Source: Dugong dugon (taxonomy: Eukaryota; Chordata; Mammalia; Sirenia; Dugongidae). From it: a stretch of 64,000 nt of DNA. The notes beneath the pieces are model-generated. The model did no database searches. It was not told the DNA's origin and saw only the letters and a program-made list of their open reading frames with translations. The stretch covers positions 50,945,501 to 51,009,500 of the forward strand of contig CM057482.1 of the NCBI GenBank assembly GCA_030035585.1, given 5' to 3'. The stretch's first letter is position 1. Every line of letters begins with the position of its first letter. The translations under genes were made by a program, and so were the position numbers. Positions 54,626 to 64,000 of this stretch are shown in pieces.

Positions 54626-55004
54626 GTCTTCTGCCCAGGAGGCAGGCAGGACCCGTGCACCCAGAGTTGAGCCCCATCCCACTGCCCTCCAGTTCACACA
54701 GTGACGATGAGGACACTCCCGCTCTCCAGGCTGCTCAGAAGGAAGCTCGGAGAAGCCCTTCTGTGGTGCAACTGCTCCATCACAATCAACCCTGAAAGAC
54801 CGCTACCTAGAGCCTCAGGGCTGGACGGATGCAAGGCCCAGGTCTGCATTCTGCAGGCGAGGAGGCTGGGGCTCAGGAAGCAGCAGTGACGCACAGTGCC
54901 CAGCTGGATCCACCACAACTAGGCAATCTGCAGGCTGCTCCTCTTCGACACCCCAGGCAGCAGGCCTGTCAGGAGCACATACAAAGGCAGCTGTGCCGGA
55001 CCAG

Positions 55005-55205
55005 AAGCCCCAGGGCAGCCAGACTGCCAGGTTCAAACCCAGAAAACCTTGGTAAACCTTCACTTCTGTGTCTTCTCAGTATTCCTACCCTTAAAATAGG
55101 GGCGGGAGAAGAACTAATGGCACCAACCTCATAGGGCTGCTGTGAGGATGATGTGGATTAACACGCACCACACTGCCTCGAAGAGGGTACTATTCAAAGT
55201 AACAC
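55005..55205 (+). repeat. MIR SINE
   Basis: Plus-strand MIR: AGACTGCCAGGTTCAAACCC, CTACCCTTAAAATAGGGGCG, CACCAACCTCATAGGGCTGC, TGTGAGGATGATGTGGATTA. Confidence 0.75.
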
Positions 55206-55676
55206 CTATTGCACGAGGAGGCGCTGGGACAAAGTGAAATGAGAAATGAGAAAAGCACCTTTGAAAAGATGGAGAGAAGGTAGCACCTTAAACAAAATAA
55301 TGAGAGGAAACAGAATTCCAGCAGTCGACATAGCAAATGGCCCTTTTCTCAATACTCATCCAGAATTCTCTTTCCTAATCTGAGTACGCTCTGAGCAACA
55401 CTTTGTAAAAGGTATGGAAACATTAAGTTTCACCAGAATTTTCTTGAAATAAAAAAAACACACCCTCTCCATGATCAAAGTAAATAACCCCATCATGGAA
55501 TACAGTGGGTGACTCCCAACAATCACAGGGCATGTCTGTCTGTTAATCTACAATTCCAGGGCCAAAGGCCCCACAGAGCGCCCCTCCCCATCAGCCAGGG
55601 CTCCCTGAGAGAACCAACCACACAGCGTACTCACAAACCCACTGGAGTGCAGGAGCCTTGTTCTTCCACTTTTCCC

Positions 55677-55696
55677 GGGGCGGGGGGGGGGGGGGG
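55677..55696 (+). repeat. G-rich run
   Basis: Four G, one C, then fifteen G (55682-55696). Potential G-quadruplex, and a likely assembly-length error site. Confidence 0.8.
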
Positions 55697-57274
55697 AGAC
55701 ACAACATCACCTCACCTGACCCTCCAACAACTCTGCAAAGCAGGCCATTACCTAGTGTACAGGTGAGGAAGGAGCTTGCCCAAGCCTGACCACTGGTAGG
55801 CCGGAGGGATGCCCCCTAACTTCAGGTGACTATGTTAGGTGCAAGGCAACCCCGGTCAAGCACTGTGAGGCCTTGGGAGAATGGCTGAGAGGTGGGCAGG
55901 GAAGTCTGGGATGGCTTGGCCCCGGACAGGAGCTGTGCTCAGGCCAACCACACAGGACACAGGTGAGAGGGCCCACATTCTTTCAAAGAAACTCAAATCA
56001 ACACCCTTCCTCAAAACGTCCCCGCCCCAAGCCTTCCAAAGTTCCCTGAAGCCTGAGCGAGTTCCAAGAACCCTCCTCCCTGGAAAGGCGCTCTTCTTGG
56101 TGGGGTTCTGCCACCCCAGCAGCACAGTGAGCATGAAGACATCTCGCTAGGAAATGATCAGGCTCTGAAGGCAGCAGGCCACCGAATCAAGTGTCTGCGG
56201 ATGAAAGGATCAGGATTAACTGTGTGTCTTTGGAACATGTTGACCACTGAGTTCTATGTGCCTCAGAGCCTGGAGCTGGACCCAGGAGCAGGACCTAGGC
56301 CTTATAGAGATGGTTTGGGGACAGAGGAACCAGGGCAACCCCACCCCCACTGGCCAGGATAGGGTGAAGGACCATCTTCAGATGGAAACCCTGGTCCTGT
56401 AAACTACAGCTTGGAAGGGTCTACCTAGGGGATGGCTCCAGGTGGCTCTGCCCAGTGGGAGAAGAGCTCTGAGGTCAGAGCCCGAACCTAAGTGAGCCCA
56501 CGCCCGTGACAGCCCTGCGGGGCTCTACTCCTATGCTGCCTCACAAGGTCAGAGCAGGCTGGCCAAGGGCAGGTCACGCCCTGGGCAGCCGTGTCCCCAG
56601 GCTCTACCTGCCTGTGCCCGCTGCCCGCCTCTGTGGAGCCTGGACGGGCCTGAGGCACCCTCTGGGTCTAGAGGAGGATATGATAATGTGAGCACATATA
56701 AGCCTTCGTAGGTGTGTTTTTCTACTTTGCCAAATTTTGAGAATGTTATGTCATTTTGTTTTAAGTCAAAAGAATGCTTCTTTTTATCTATTCAAAAAAC
56801 TTCCTCAAAATATTCAAAGTAGAGGAAAATGCTGCTAACTACACAAAAATTATCCAAATGGACTGAAATTTTCACTTATTACATGAAGTATTCTCAATCT
56901 GATGCATGTGAGTTTGGGGGAATTTGGGGAAATCTGTCCCCTGGCTGGCTCCCCAGACAAGACTAGAAATATGTGCCAAACCCCCAAACCACTGCATTCC
57001 TCTGGCCAGGCAGCCCCAGCTGCTTCAGGATGCTGAGGCCCCCTTGTACTGCACCATAGTTCCCTTACAATGTGGACAACAGCCTAGTGTAGGACCGTAG
57101 CCCGAAGACTCCCACCAACACAGCCCCCAGGTGTGTGCCTCCACCTAGAGATCTCTGGAGGGCCACACTTGGCCATCCACCAGCCCTCTCAACACCTCTG
57201 CCTACGTGACCAACAGTATTCCTAACCTTCCTAACCCACTCATAGAAATAACTGTTTTCTACCACATCGGAGGC

Positions 57275-57365
57275 TATGAGACATAAATGAGATACCCTAT
57301 GTATGCAAGGCTCTCAACACAGAGCCAGTGCTTCATGAGTGCTCAGCAAATGCCTGCTGTTTGCG
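57275..57365 (+). repeat. MIR 3' end
   Basis: ATAAATGAGATACCCTATGT, GCAAGGCTCTCAACACAGAG, GAGTGCTCAGCAAATGCCTG fits the 3' end of MIR. Confidence 0.6.
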
Positions 57366-58235
57366 AGGTGTGGGATCACTTTGCAATTTGTACTTTACTC
57401 TGGGTTCCTGAGAGCTGGACCCCACCTGAGGCTAATGAGTGGGGACTGACCAAACCAAGAGAGATCACCTGGGGCCCAACGCTGACTACGCCTGAAGAGG
57501 CATGATGCAATCTGTCATGCCACATGGGGAGGCCAGGAAGAGCCCTGAGCCTTGGGGCTCAGATGGAGCTTCCTGGTTGGTGACCATACACAGGTCACCG
57601 TGAGTTGGAATTGATGTTTAGAGGGTTGAACATAGGAATGGATACCTTTGAAGAATAAATTAGAAAAGTGTAAGAGGAAGCTAAAAGATTCTCCCAGGAT
57701 GCAGTGCAAGGAGACCATGGGAAGGAGCCTGCATGAGGACAGGTTCTCTTGACTCTGGTGAGTCATCAGTCTCCCAGAATGTCCTTCCCAACCCCCACCA
57801 TCGCAGTCTATTCCTCTCCAAATTGAGGGGCAATGGTGTGAATTCTCAGGATTTTGGTCGTTCACCTTCCTTCATCAGTACTGCGTCTGTAGGGAGGGAA
57901 GGAGCAAAGGAAACCTTAGGAATCATATTAATCTTTGGGACCTTGGCTTCTTCTCAGGCTGCCATGGTTCACAGTCCATGGCCTGAAGGAGAATCCCTCT
58001 CTTTACCTGGTTTTTGGTGGTGAATTACTTAAAGTGAAATCCATTTTTTTGCATTCATTTCTTTAAGGAAATGCCAACGAAGCTCTTCAGAAAATCAATT
58101 CAACATTCTTTATAAAAAATTTAAACATGCATATCCTCTTATATAGCAACTCCACTTCTAAAAGGACTCACAGATACATGAAATAATGTCTGTACAAGGA
58201 TTTTCACTGGAGCAATCTTTTAAAAAGCCGAAAGC
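57366..58235. other. Single-copy DNA, no gene seen
   Basis: Mixed composition. A short CACCGTGAGTTGGAATTGAT near 57596 may be a relic of an AfroSINE tail. Confidence 0.4.
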
Positions 58236-58760
58236 AACCTTGTTGTTGATATTAGGTGCCATCAAGTCGGTTCTGACTCATAAAGACTCTATGTACAACA
58301 GAACAAAACACTGCCCGGTCCTGTGCCATACCATCCTCACAATTGTTATGCTTGAGCCCTTGTTGCAGCCAGTGTCAATCCATCTCATTGAGGGTCTTCC
58401 TCTTTTTCACTCACCCTCTACTGTACCAAGCATGATTTCCTTCTCCAGGGACTGGTCCCCCCTCCTGATAATGTGTCCAAAGTATGTGAGACAAAGTCTC
58501 ACCATCTTTGCTTCTAAGGAGCATTTTGGCTGTACCTCTTCCAAGACAGATCTGTTTGCCCTTGTATATTCAATATTCGTTGCCAACACCATAATTCAAA
58601 GGCATCAATTCTTCTTCAATCCTTCTTATTCATTGTCCAACTTTCCCATGCATATGAGGCAACTGAAAATACCATGGGTTGGGTCAGGTACACCTTAGTC
58701 TTAAAGATGACAACTTTGCTTTTTAACATTTTAAAGAGGTCTTTTGCAGCAGCTTTGCCC
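58236..58760 (-). mobile_element. RTE-class LINE, 3' end
   Basis: Minus-strand 3' portion of RTE: TAGGTGCCATCAAGTCGGTT tail side, CTTCTCCAGGGACTGG, GTATGTGAGACAAAGTCTCA, GAGCATTTTGGCTGTACCTC, GGCATCAATTCTTCTTCAAT, AAGAGGTCTTTTGCAGCAGC. It extends further 5' than the copy at 6085. A 61-codon minus frame (58407-58592) retains KCSLEAKMVRLCLTYFGHII. No catalytic region. Confidence 0.85.
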
Positions 58761-58789
58761 AGTATATCTACATCAGGCTAGCTAGAAAA

Positions 58790-59255
58790 CCACCATTCAT
58801 CTGTCAGTTTGTCATACTGTGGTGGCTGGTGTGTTACTGTGATGGTGAAAGCTGTGCCACCAGTAATTCAAATACCAGCAGGGTCATCCATGATGGACAG
58901 GTTTCAGTGGAGCTTCCAGACTAGGACAGACTGGGAAGAAAGGCCTGCAAACTACTTCCAAAAATTAGCCAATGAAAACCTTATGTATCACAACAGAATA
59001 CTGTCCAACTCACTTGCTTTGGCCACATCATCAGGAGAGATCAATTGCTAGAGCAGGACATCATGTGTGGTGAAGCAGAGGGCCAGCGAAGGTGAGAGGG
59101 GCTCTCGGTAAGATGCACTGGCACAAAAGCCACAACAATGGACTTGAACATGCTGCAATCATGAGGATAATGCAGGACCGGGCAACATATCATTCTGTTG
59201 TACATAAGGTCACCATGAGTCAGAGTCAACTCAACAGCAGCTATCTAGCTAGAAA
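58790..59255 (+). mobile_element. RTE-derived deleted element: leader plus 3' tail
   Basis: The left part (58790-59008) is a non-coding leader: CTGTCAGTTTGTCATACTGT, GGTGGCTGGTGTGTTACTGT, CAGTGGAGCTTCCAGACTAG, CCAATGAAAACCTTATG. The right part (59009-59255) is RTE 3' end: ACTTGCTTTGGCCACATCAT, AGGACATCATGTGTGGTG, TGTACATAAGGTCACCATGA. The leader is, from memory of the family, RTE 5' sequence; everything between is missing. It inserted beside a minus-strand RTE. Confidence 0.7.
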
Positions 59256-59714
59256 ACAGATACAGATTCACAAGTCCATACAGGAATACAAAGGCATATG
59301 GAAAGGGCTGAAAGGGTCCCACCAAACTCTCGTCAGTGGTTTCCTCAGGGGAGGCAAGTGGGAACAGGGTTGGGAAGCTAAGGGGACTTTCACTTCTACT
59401 CTGTTAGATATGCATATACTGATGAAGTCTTTTACCAAAATGCATTTATTATTCACCTGCATTATAATAAAACCCACAGTCTGTGCCTTCAAGGATTTCA
59501 TATTCTAGTTAGGGAGATATAAGGACTTAAAAAACAACCCACGGGGAAGGCAGACAGGAAGGAAAGAAGTAGAATTTCCCATGTCAGTCAAGGCTCCTGG
59601 AAGTCAGCAAATACTGAGTGAATACTAGAATTTTACAGGAAGATTATTACTGGAGAAGAAATGCAAACTTCCCAAATGATTAGACTATACACATGTATAA
59701 CAAGGCAAACCCAG
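59256..59714. other. Mostly single-copy DNA with possible L2 trace
   Basis: 59470-59570 (CAGTCTGTGCCTTCAAGGAT, TCTAGTTAGGGAGATATAAG) resembles antisense L2 3' sequence. Otherwise nothing recognised. Confidence 0.4.
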
Positions 59715-60410
59715 AGAAAAATAAAACACTAAAAGAGACAGCATGTTGGTGAAGATGTGGAGAAATTGGAACCCTCACATAATGCCGGTGGGAACATAAA
59801 ATGAGGCAGTCCCTGTGGAAATCAGTCTGACAGTTCCTTAAATGGTTAAACATAGTGTTATCCCGTGGCCCTGCAATTCCACTCCTAGAAATATACCCAA
59901 AAGACTTGAAAACATTTGTCTACACAAAAACTTGTACAAAAATCTACACAGCAGCATTATTCATATTAGCCAAAAGGTGGAAATAACCCCAATGTCCATC
60001 AACGGATGAAAAGATACACAAAAATGTGGAATATCCATACAATGGAACATCATTTGGCCCTAAAAAGTAATGAAGCACGGATACTTGCTGTGACATTGAT
60101 GATACCTGAAAACATTAAGAAGTCAGTCACAAAAGACCACATATTATATGATTCCATTCAGATGAAATACGTAGAATAGGCAAAGCCATGGAGATAGAAA
60201 GTAGATTAGTGGTTGCCAAGGGCTGGGGAGATGAGGAAGTAACTGCTTAAGAGCATGAGGCAGCTTCTTTCTCAAGTGATGACACTGTTCTAACACTGAC
60301 TATGGTGATGGCTACAAAACCCTGTGAACACACTAAACCACTGTACACTTTACATGGGTGAATTGTATGCTGTGTGAATTAAATCTCCATAAATCTGTTT
60401 TAATAAAAGG
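59715..60410 (+). mobile_element. L1 3' fragment
   Basis: ORF2 end and 3'UTR of an older L1: GGTGAAGATGTGGAGAAATT, GCAATTCCACTCCTAGAAAT, AGCAGCATTATTCATATTAG, AGTGGTTGCCAAGGGCTGGG, CACTGTACACTTTACATGGG, ending near TTTTAATAAAAGGG. Confidence 0.82.
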
Positions 60411-60547
60411 GAGACAGTGACTGGAGGGAGGCAGTGAGAGATCGGGGACCAGGGTTGTGCTAGGTTAGAATAGTGGGAAGTGCCGGAGACACTCATTATT
60501 AATCTGGGAGGAAACTAAAGAATTCTGTTCCACTCACTGAGTAGTTC

Positions 60548-60668
60548 ATGCATGAGTGTGAGTGTTTGTGTACATGTATGCATGTATGTCTGTGCATGTG
60601 AGTGTGCGTGTGTGCATGCAGGCACATGAGTCTGTGTCTGTGTGTGTGTGCATGCACATGTGGGTGGG
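60548..60668 (+). repeat. Imperfect TG/CATG microsatellite
   Basis: Alternating purine-pyrimidine TG-rich stretch (TGTGTGTGTG, CATGTATGCATGTATG). Low complexity. Confidence 0.85.
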
Positions 60669-61073
60669 CCGGTAGCCTGGGGCATGCAGCAGTGACTAAC
60701 TCAGTGCATGCAGGGAGGGCGCCAGGCCAGGATGCAGATATGGACAGGCCCTGCCCACACTGCAGCGACAGGCTGCAGGGCCAGATGGCAGCTCAGGATC
60801 CACGAAGAGCTCAGTCTCTAGTGGAAATAACAAGGAGCATCCCATGCCTCCTACCCAAAGCAGGGATCACAAATGTGGGGAGCAGGGGCAGGGGCAGACC
60901 AGAAATCCCAGCCACACTTCTTCCTTAGCCTTGTTTGGGGCAGGGGAGATGATCCTGGGATAAACTCGAGGAAGCATCCCACAGCAGCCCTGTGCTGCCC
61001 AGAGGGGCAGCAGATAGCCAGGAGTGCAAGCAAACAGGTGAAACAGAAGCTATGTGTTAAAAACAGCCATCAT
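60669..61073. other. Single-copy DNA, no gene seen
   Basis: Between the microsatellite and the start of the last L1. No recognised feature. Confidence 0.45.
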
Positions 61074-62355
61074 GGGAGGCAGGGCCAAGATGGCAGAGTA
61101 GTCAGACACTTCCTGTGATCCCTCTTACAACAAAGACTTGAAAAAACAAGTGAATCAATTATATATGACAATCTTGGAGCCCTGAGCATCAAAGACAAAG
61201 TTGAGAAATCAGACTGATCAGCAGGTGGAGGGAGAGACAGTTCAGAAGCAGTGAGGAGTTGCCAGAGCTGACCCGGTGGGAACTGGCGACCTGCAGGCTG
61301 GATCGGCTGGCGCGAATGGTGAGGCAAGCAGTGGCGCTCAGGATGCATTTTCCACATCAAGAGAGACCGAGGGGCGGAGAGTCGGCTCAAACCTCCAGAA
61401 CAAGCAAGAAATGGCACTTGATCGGTGAAAGATAAGTACAAGTGTCTAACCTACTGCATGGATCAAAAAAAAAAACCTCTCCTTTTGGGAAATACCTCTC
61501 CTATTTACCTGCTCCCTCCCCACTCTTCTCCAGTCCTGATCTGGCTTCAGAGATTGCTGCGCTCCCTGGGCTGGAAGTAGGACGTGTTGCATGCCCTGAG
61601 CCATTCTTCCGGCTTTGGAGAGGGAACAAAATAACAAACAGGAAAAAATAATCTGCCAGCTCCGCTAAGCCAGGAACCTAGGGCAGGCACAGGCATAAGA
61701 GGTCCAAGGACTTTGAATGCCTTTCACCCCTGCATAGACCTATCTGGGCCCATTTCAAGAGCATAGGCTCTCATGAGCATAGTACAACAAGGTATATACC
61801 TGAAGCCTATTTTCCTCTGTATCTGCTATAAGGAGGAGTGGCAGATTTGTGACATTTGACACCACCCTACCCATTAAGCAGGGTCCTTACCTATACATAT
61901 CAGGGGCCTGAGGACTGGTAGCTCCACCCACTTCACTGAGCCACCCATGACAGGGGTCCAAGAATAAGTGGTGACTCCCAGTCCCTACAGCCAACAGCAC
62001 TGGGTGCCCATGGTCCAGCTGCAAAACCCACCTACCTATGCACTCTAGGGAACAGGAACACACCTTCTACCCACTCAAGGGCAGCAGTCAGTCCCCTGCC
62101 TTGATCAGCGCATTATCCCCTACTACAGCCAGATACTTGTGTCTACTCCAATCACTCCTGCACTTCTAGTACTGTAGATGAGAGCCTGCACCACACACTT
62201 GGTGACTGACTACCTGGACACCTGAGCTGAATCCACACAAGAAAAATAAACGGACTCTTGGGCTCACATACCTAGTAACATCTCTAGCCACCTGAAGACA
62301 GGACAAGAGAGCTTCAAAGACGTCAATAATCAAACTAGTTCACAGGACCAGCCTA
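61074..62355 (+). promoter_or_regulatory. L1-K 5'UTR (promoter-type region)
   Basis: The start has the YY1-like core in sense orientation, then GC-rich sequence with several CpGs (around 61260-61390). It lacks the pyrimidine tandem units of 43842-45720. Similarity to L1-A begins only near 62355-62400 (CAAAACAAAACAAAATAAG; GATGGCTCGGAGACAACAGT). Confidence 0.6.
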
Positions 62356-62486
62356 TTTGGGCTTATCAAAACAAAACAAAATAAGAAGCTAGGACACAGT
62401 AAGCAAACATAAAATAAATAAATATAATAACTTATTGATGGCTCGGAGACAACAGTCAATATCAAATCACATAAAGAGGCAGGCCA

Positions 62487-63538
62487 TGATGGCTTCAGCA
62501 AGCCACCAAAACAAAGATCAAGAAACCTTCTGAAGGAAGAGAACTTCTTGGAATTACCAAAGGTATAATTCAAAAGACTAATATACATAATTCTACAGAA
62601 ATCAGAAAAGAGATCAGGCAAAACACAGAACAAGCCAAGAAACACACAGACAAAGTAACAGAGGAAATAAAGAAGGTTATTCAAGGGCATATTGATAAAT
62701 TTAACAGGTTGCAAGAATCCATAGAGACAGCAAACAGATATCCAAAAGATTAACAATAAAATTTCAGAATTAGACAACTCAACAGAAAGTCACAGGAGCA
62801 GAACTGAGGCAATGGAAGTCAGAATTAGTGAGACTGAAGATAAAGCACTTAATACCAACTTATTTAAGGGAAAATCACATAAAAGAATATTTAAACATGA
62901 AGAAACCCTAAAAATTATATGGGACTCTATCAAGAGGAATAACCTACGAGTGACTGGAGTACCAGAACAGGGGGGGATATCAGAGAATACAGAGAGAATT
63001 GTTGAAGATTTGCTGGTAGAAAACGTCCCTGATTATCATGAAAGATGAGAGGATATCTATCCAAGAAGCTCATCAAATCTCGCACAAGGTAGATCCCAAA
63101 AGAAAGTCACCAAGACATATTATAATCAAACTTTCCAAAGCCAAAGATAAAGAGAGAACTTTAAGAGTGGCTAGGGATAAACGAAAAGTCACCTACAAAG
63201 GAGAGTCAATAAGACTAAGCTCAGACTACTCAGCAGAAACCATGCAGGCAAGAAGGCAATGGGATGACACATATAAAACCTTGAAGGAAAAAAACTGCCA
63301 GCCAAGAATTATATATCCAGCAAAACTGCCTCTCAAATATGATGGCGAAATCAGTGCATTTCCAGACAAACAAAGTTTACGATTTTGTAAACACCAAACC
63401 AAAATTACAAGAAATACTAAAGGGAGTCCTCCAATTAGAAAATCAATAACATCAGATAACAACCCAAGACTAGATTACAGGACAGAGCAACCAGATATCA
63501 ACCCAGATAGGGAAGTCACAAAAATAAATCAAAGCTAA
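62487..63538 (+). pseudogene. L1-K ORF1, broken
   Basis: Homologue of 20419-21268. The N-terminal part (62487-62760) has an early stop (TGA after ...DQET). The frame 62812-63048 carries the end of the coiled coil (EVRISETEDKALNTN), the RRM start (RVTGVPEQGGISENTERIVE) and a stop. The frame 63038-63538 carries KRKSPRHIIIKLSKAKDKER, then ARRQWDDTYKTLKEKNCQPR and IIYPAKLPLKYDGEI. ORF1p would bind L1 RNA, but one frameshift near 63040 and the upstream stop prevent a full product. Two frames cover most of RRM and CTD, so decay is milder than in the 33831 copy. Confidence 0.85.
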
Positions 63539-63905
63539 AACACTGAAAATAGGGAAACAGAGATGTCAGTTTGTAAAAGATGACAACATTAAAACAAAAA
63601 AGAGGGAATAAAAAATGTAGTCATAGATCTTTCATATGGAGAGGAAGTCAAGGCGATATAAAGAAATAAAAGATTGGTTTAAACTTAGAAAAATATGGAT
63701 AAATATTAAGGTAACCACAAAGGAAACTAACAATCCTAACATCAAAATAAAAAACGAGAAAAACATAAAACTCACCAAATACAAAATCAACAACAAAGAA
63801 AAAGATGAAAAGAAAATACATATAGAAAAATTACTCAGCACAGAAAATTAAGTGGAACAAAGAAATTGTCAACAACACACACAAAAAAAATAATAATACA
63901 TCAAA

Positions 63906-64000
63906 ATGACAGCACTAAACTCATACCTGTCAATAATTATGCTGAATGTAAATGGACTAAATGCACCAATATAGAGAGAGAGTGGCAGAATATGGATTAA
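63906..64000 (+). pseudogene. L1-K ORF2 start
   Basis: The start ATG at 63906 follows ATCAAA. The first 20 codons align with those at 21707 in L1-A (MTALNS, then NVNGLNAPI). At the position where L1-A has its TAG, this copy has a leucine codon. A TAG appears at codon 23 (63972-63974), where L1-A has CAG. The copy is therefore inactive, through a different mutation from L1-A. Confidence 0.8.

Larger units (their letters stand above)
54626..57274. other. GC-rich single-copy DNA, no gene seen
   Basis: Holds one clear MIR (55005-55205) and MIR/L2-like traces near 54820-54900 and 55715-55800. No supported exon. Confidence 0.45.
61074..64000 (+). mobile_element. 5'-complete L1 running off the window (L1-K)
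   Basis: Starts GGGAGGCAGGGCCAAGATGG, a typical LINE-1 5' end with a YY1-type core (CCAAGATGGC, 61085-61094). The 5'UTR runs to about 62450, then ORF1 (62487-63538, broken), an A-rich spacer and the ORF2 start at 63906. The 5'UTR is unrelated to that of L1-A and the ORF-less L1, yet ORF1 and the ORF2 start are clearly homologous to L1-A. The 3' part lies outside the window. Confidence 0.87.

Noticed and set aside
58186..58698. 170-codon plus-strand frame
   Set aside because: Antisense reading of an RTE 3' end.

Overview
This window is mammalian nuclear DNA, almost certainly from an afrotherian and probably elephant-like. I base that on many copies of an AfroSINE-type tRNA-derived SINE, on RTE-class LINEs that share their 3' tail with those SINEs, and on L1 elements with unfamiliar 5' and 3' UTRs. 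Ancient mammalian repeats (MIR, L2, L1M) are also present. The taxon is inferred from repeat content, not from a gene. I find no host protein-coding exon, functional tRNA, rRNA or CRISPR array that I can support. Every recognisable protein belongs to a retroelement, and every one is disrupted.

Layout. 1-5650: an L1 3'UTR, then GC-rich single-copy DNA with scattered SINEs. 5655-7280: a twin-primed L1 with an RTE fragment at its inversion point, and two AfroSINEs. 7671-11096: an L1 carrying a solo LTR that itself carries an AfroSINE. 11097-16630: GC-rich single-copy DNA with two copies of a tRNA-Gly-headed composite SINE. 16632-33830: a deep nest. A solo LTR with perfect 5-bp target duplications abuts an old L1M. 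A younger L1 (18551-24720) interrupts that L1M, and a complete ERV-L-type provirus on the minus strand (24721-31214) sits at the end of the younger L1. The L1M then resumes and carries another solo LTR with perfect duplications. 33831-43245: further L1 copies with an RTE insertion. 43522-46905: an L1 with no ORFs, bounded by perfect 16-bp target duplications, joining a long tandemly repeated 5'UTR directly to L1 3' sequence. 47000-61070: GC-rich single-copy DNA with MIR, L2, AfroSINE and RTE pieces. 61074-64000: a 5'-complete L1 with a different 5'UTR, running off the window.

How the parts relate. L1 supplies the autonomous machinery of one group: ORF1 RNA-binding protein, and ORF2 endonuclease plus reverse transcriptase. 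RTE is the likely enzyme source for the AfroSINEs and the tRNA-Gly SINEs, because they share its tail. The provirus has gag, pro, pol and a dUTPase-like domain after integrase, no envelope gene, and a primer-binding site matching tRNA-Leu(UAA).

The most unusual items are the ORF-less L1, its roughly 12-unit tandem 5'UTR (similar in organisation to mouse L1 monomers but unrelated in sequence as far as I can see), the exchange of 5'UTRs between L1s with homologous ORF1, and RTE-derived non-autonomous elements joining a 5' leader to a 3' tail. All boundaries not fixed by target duplications are by-eye estimates.
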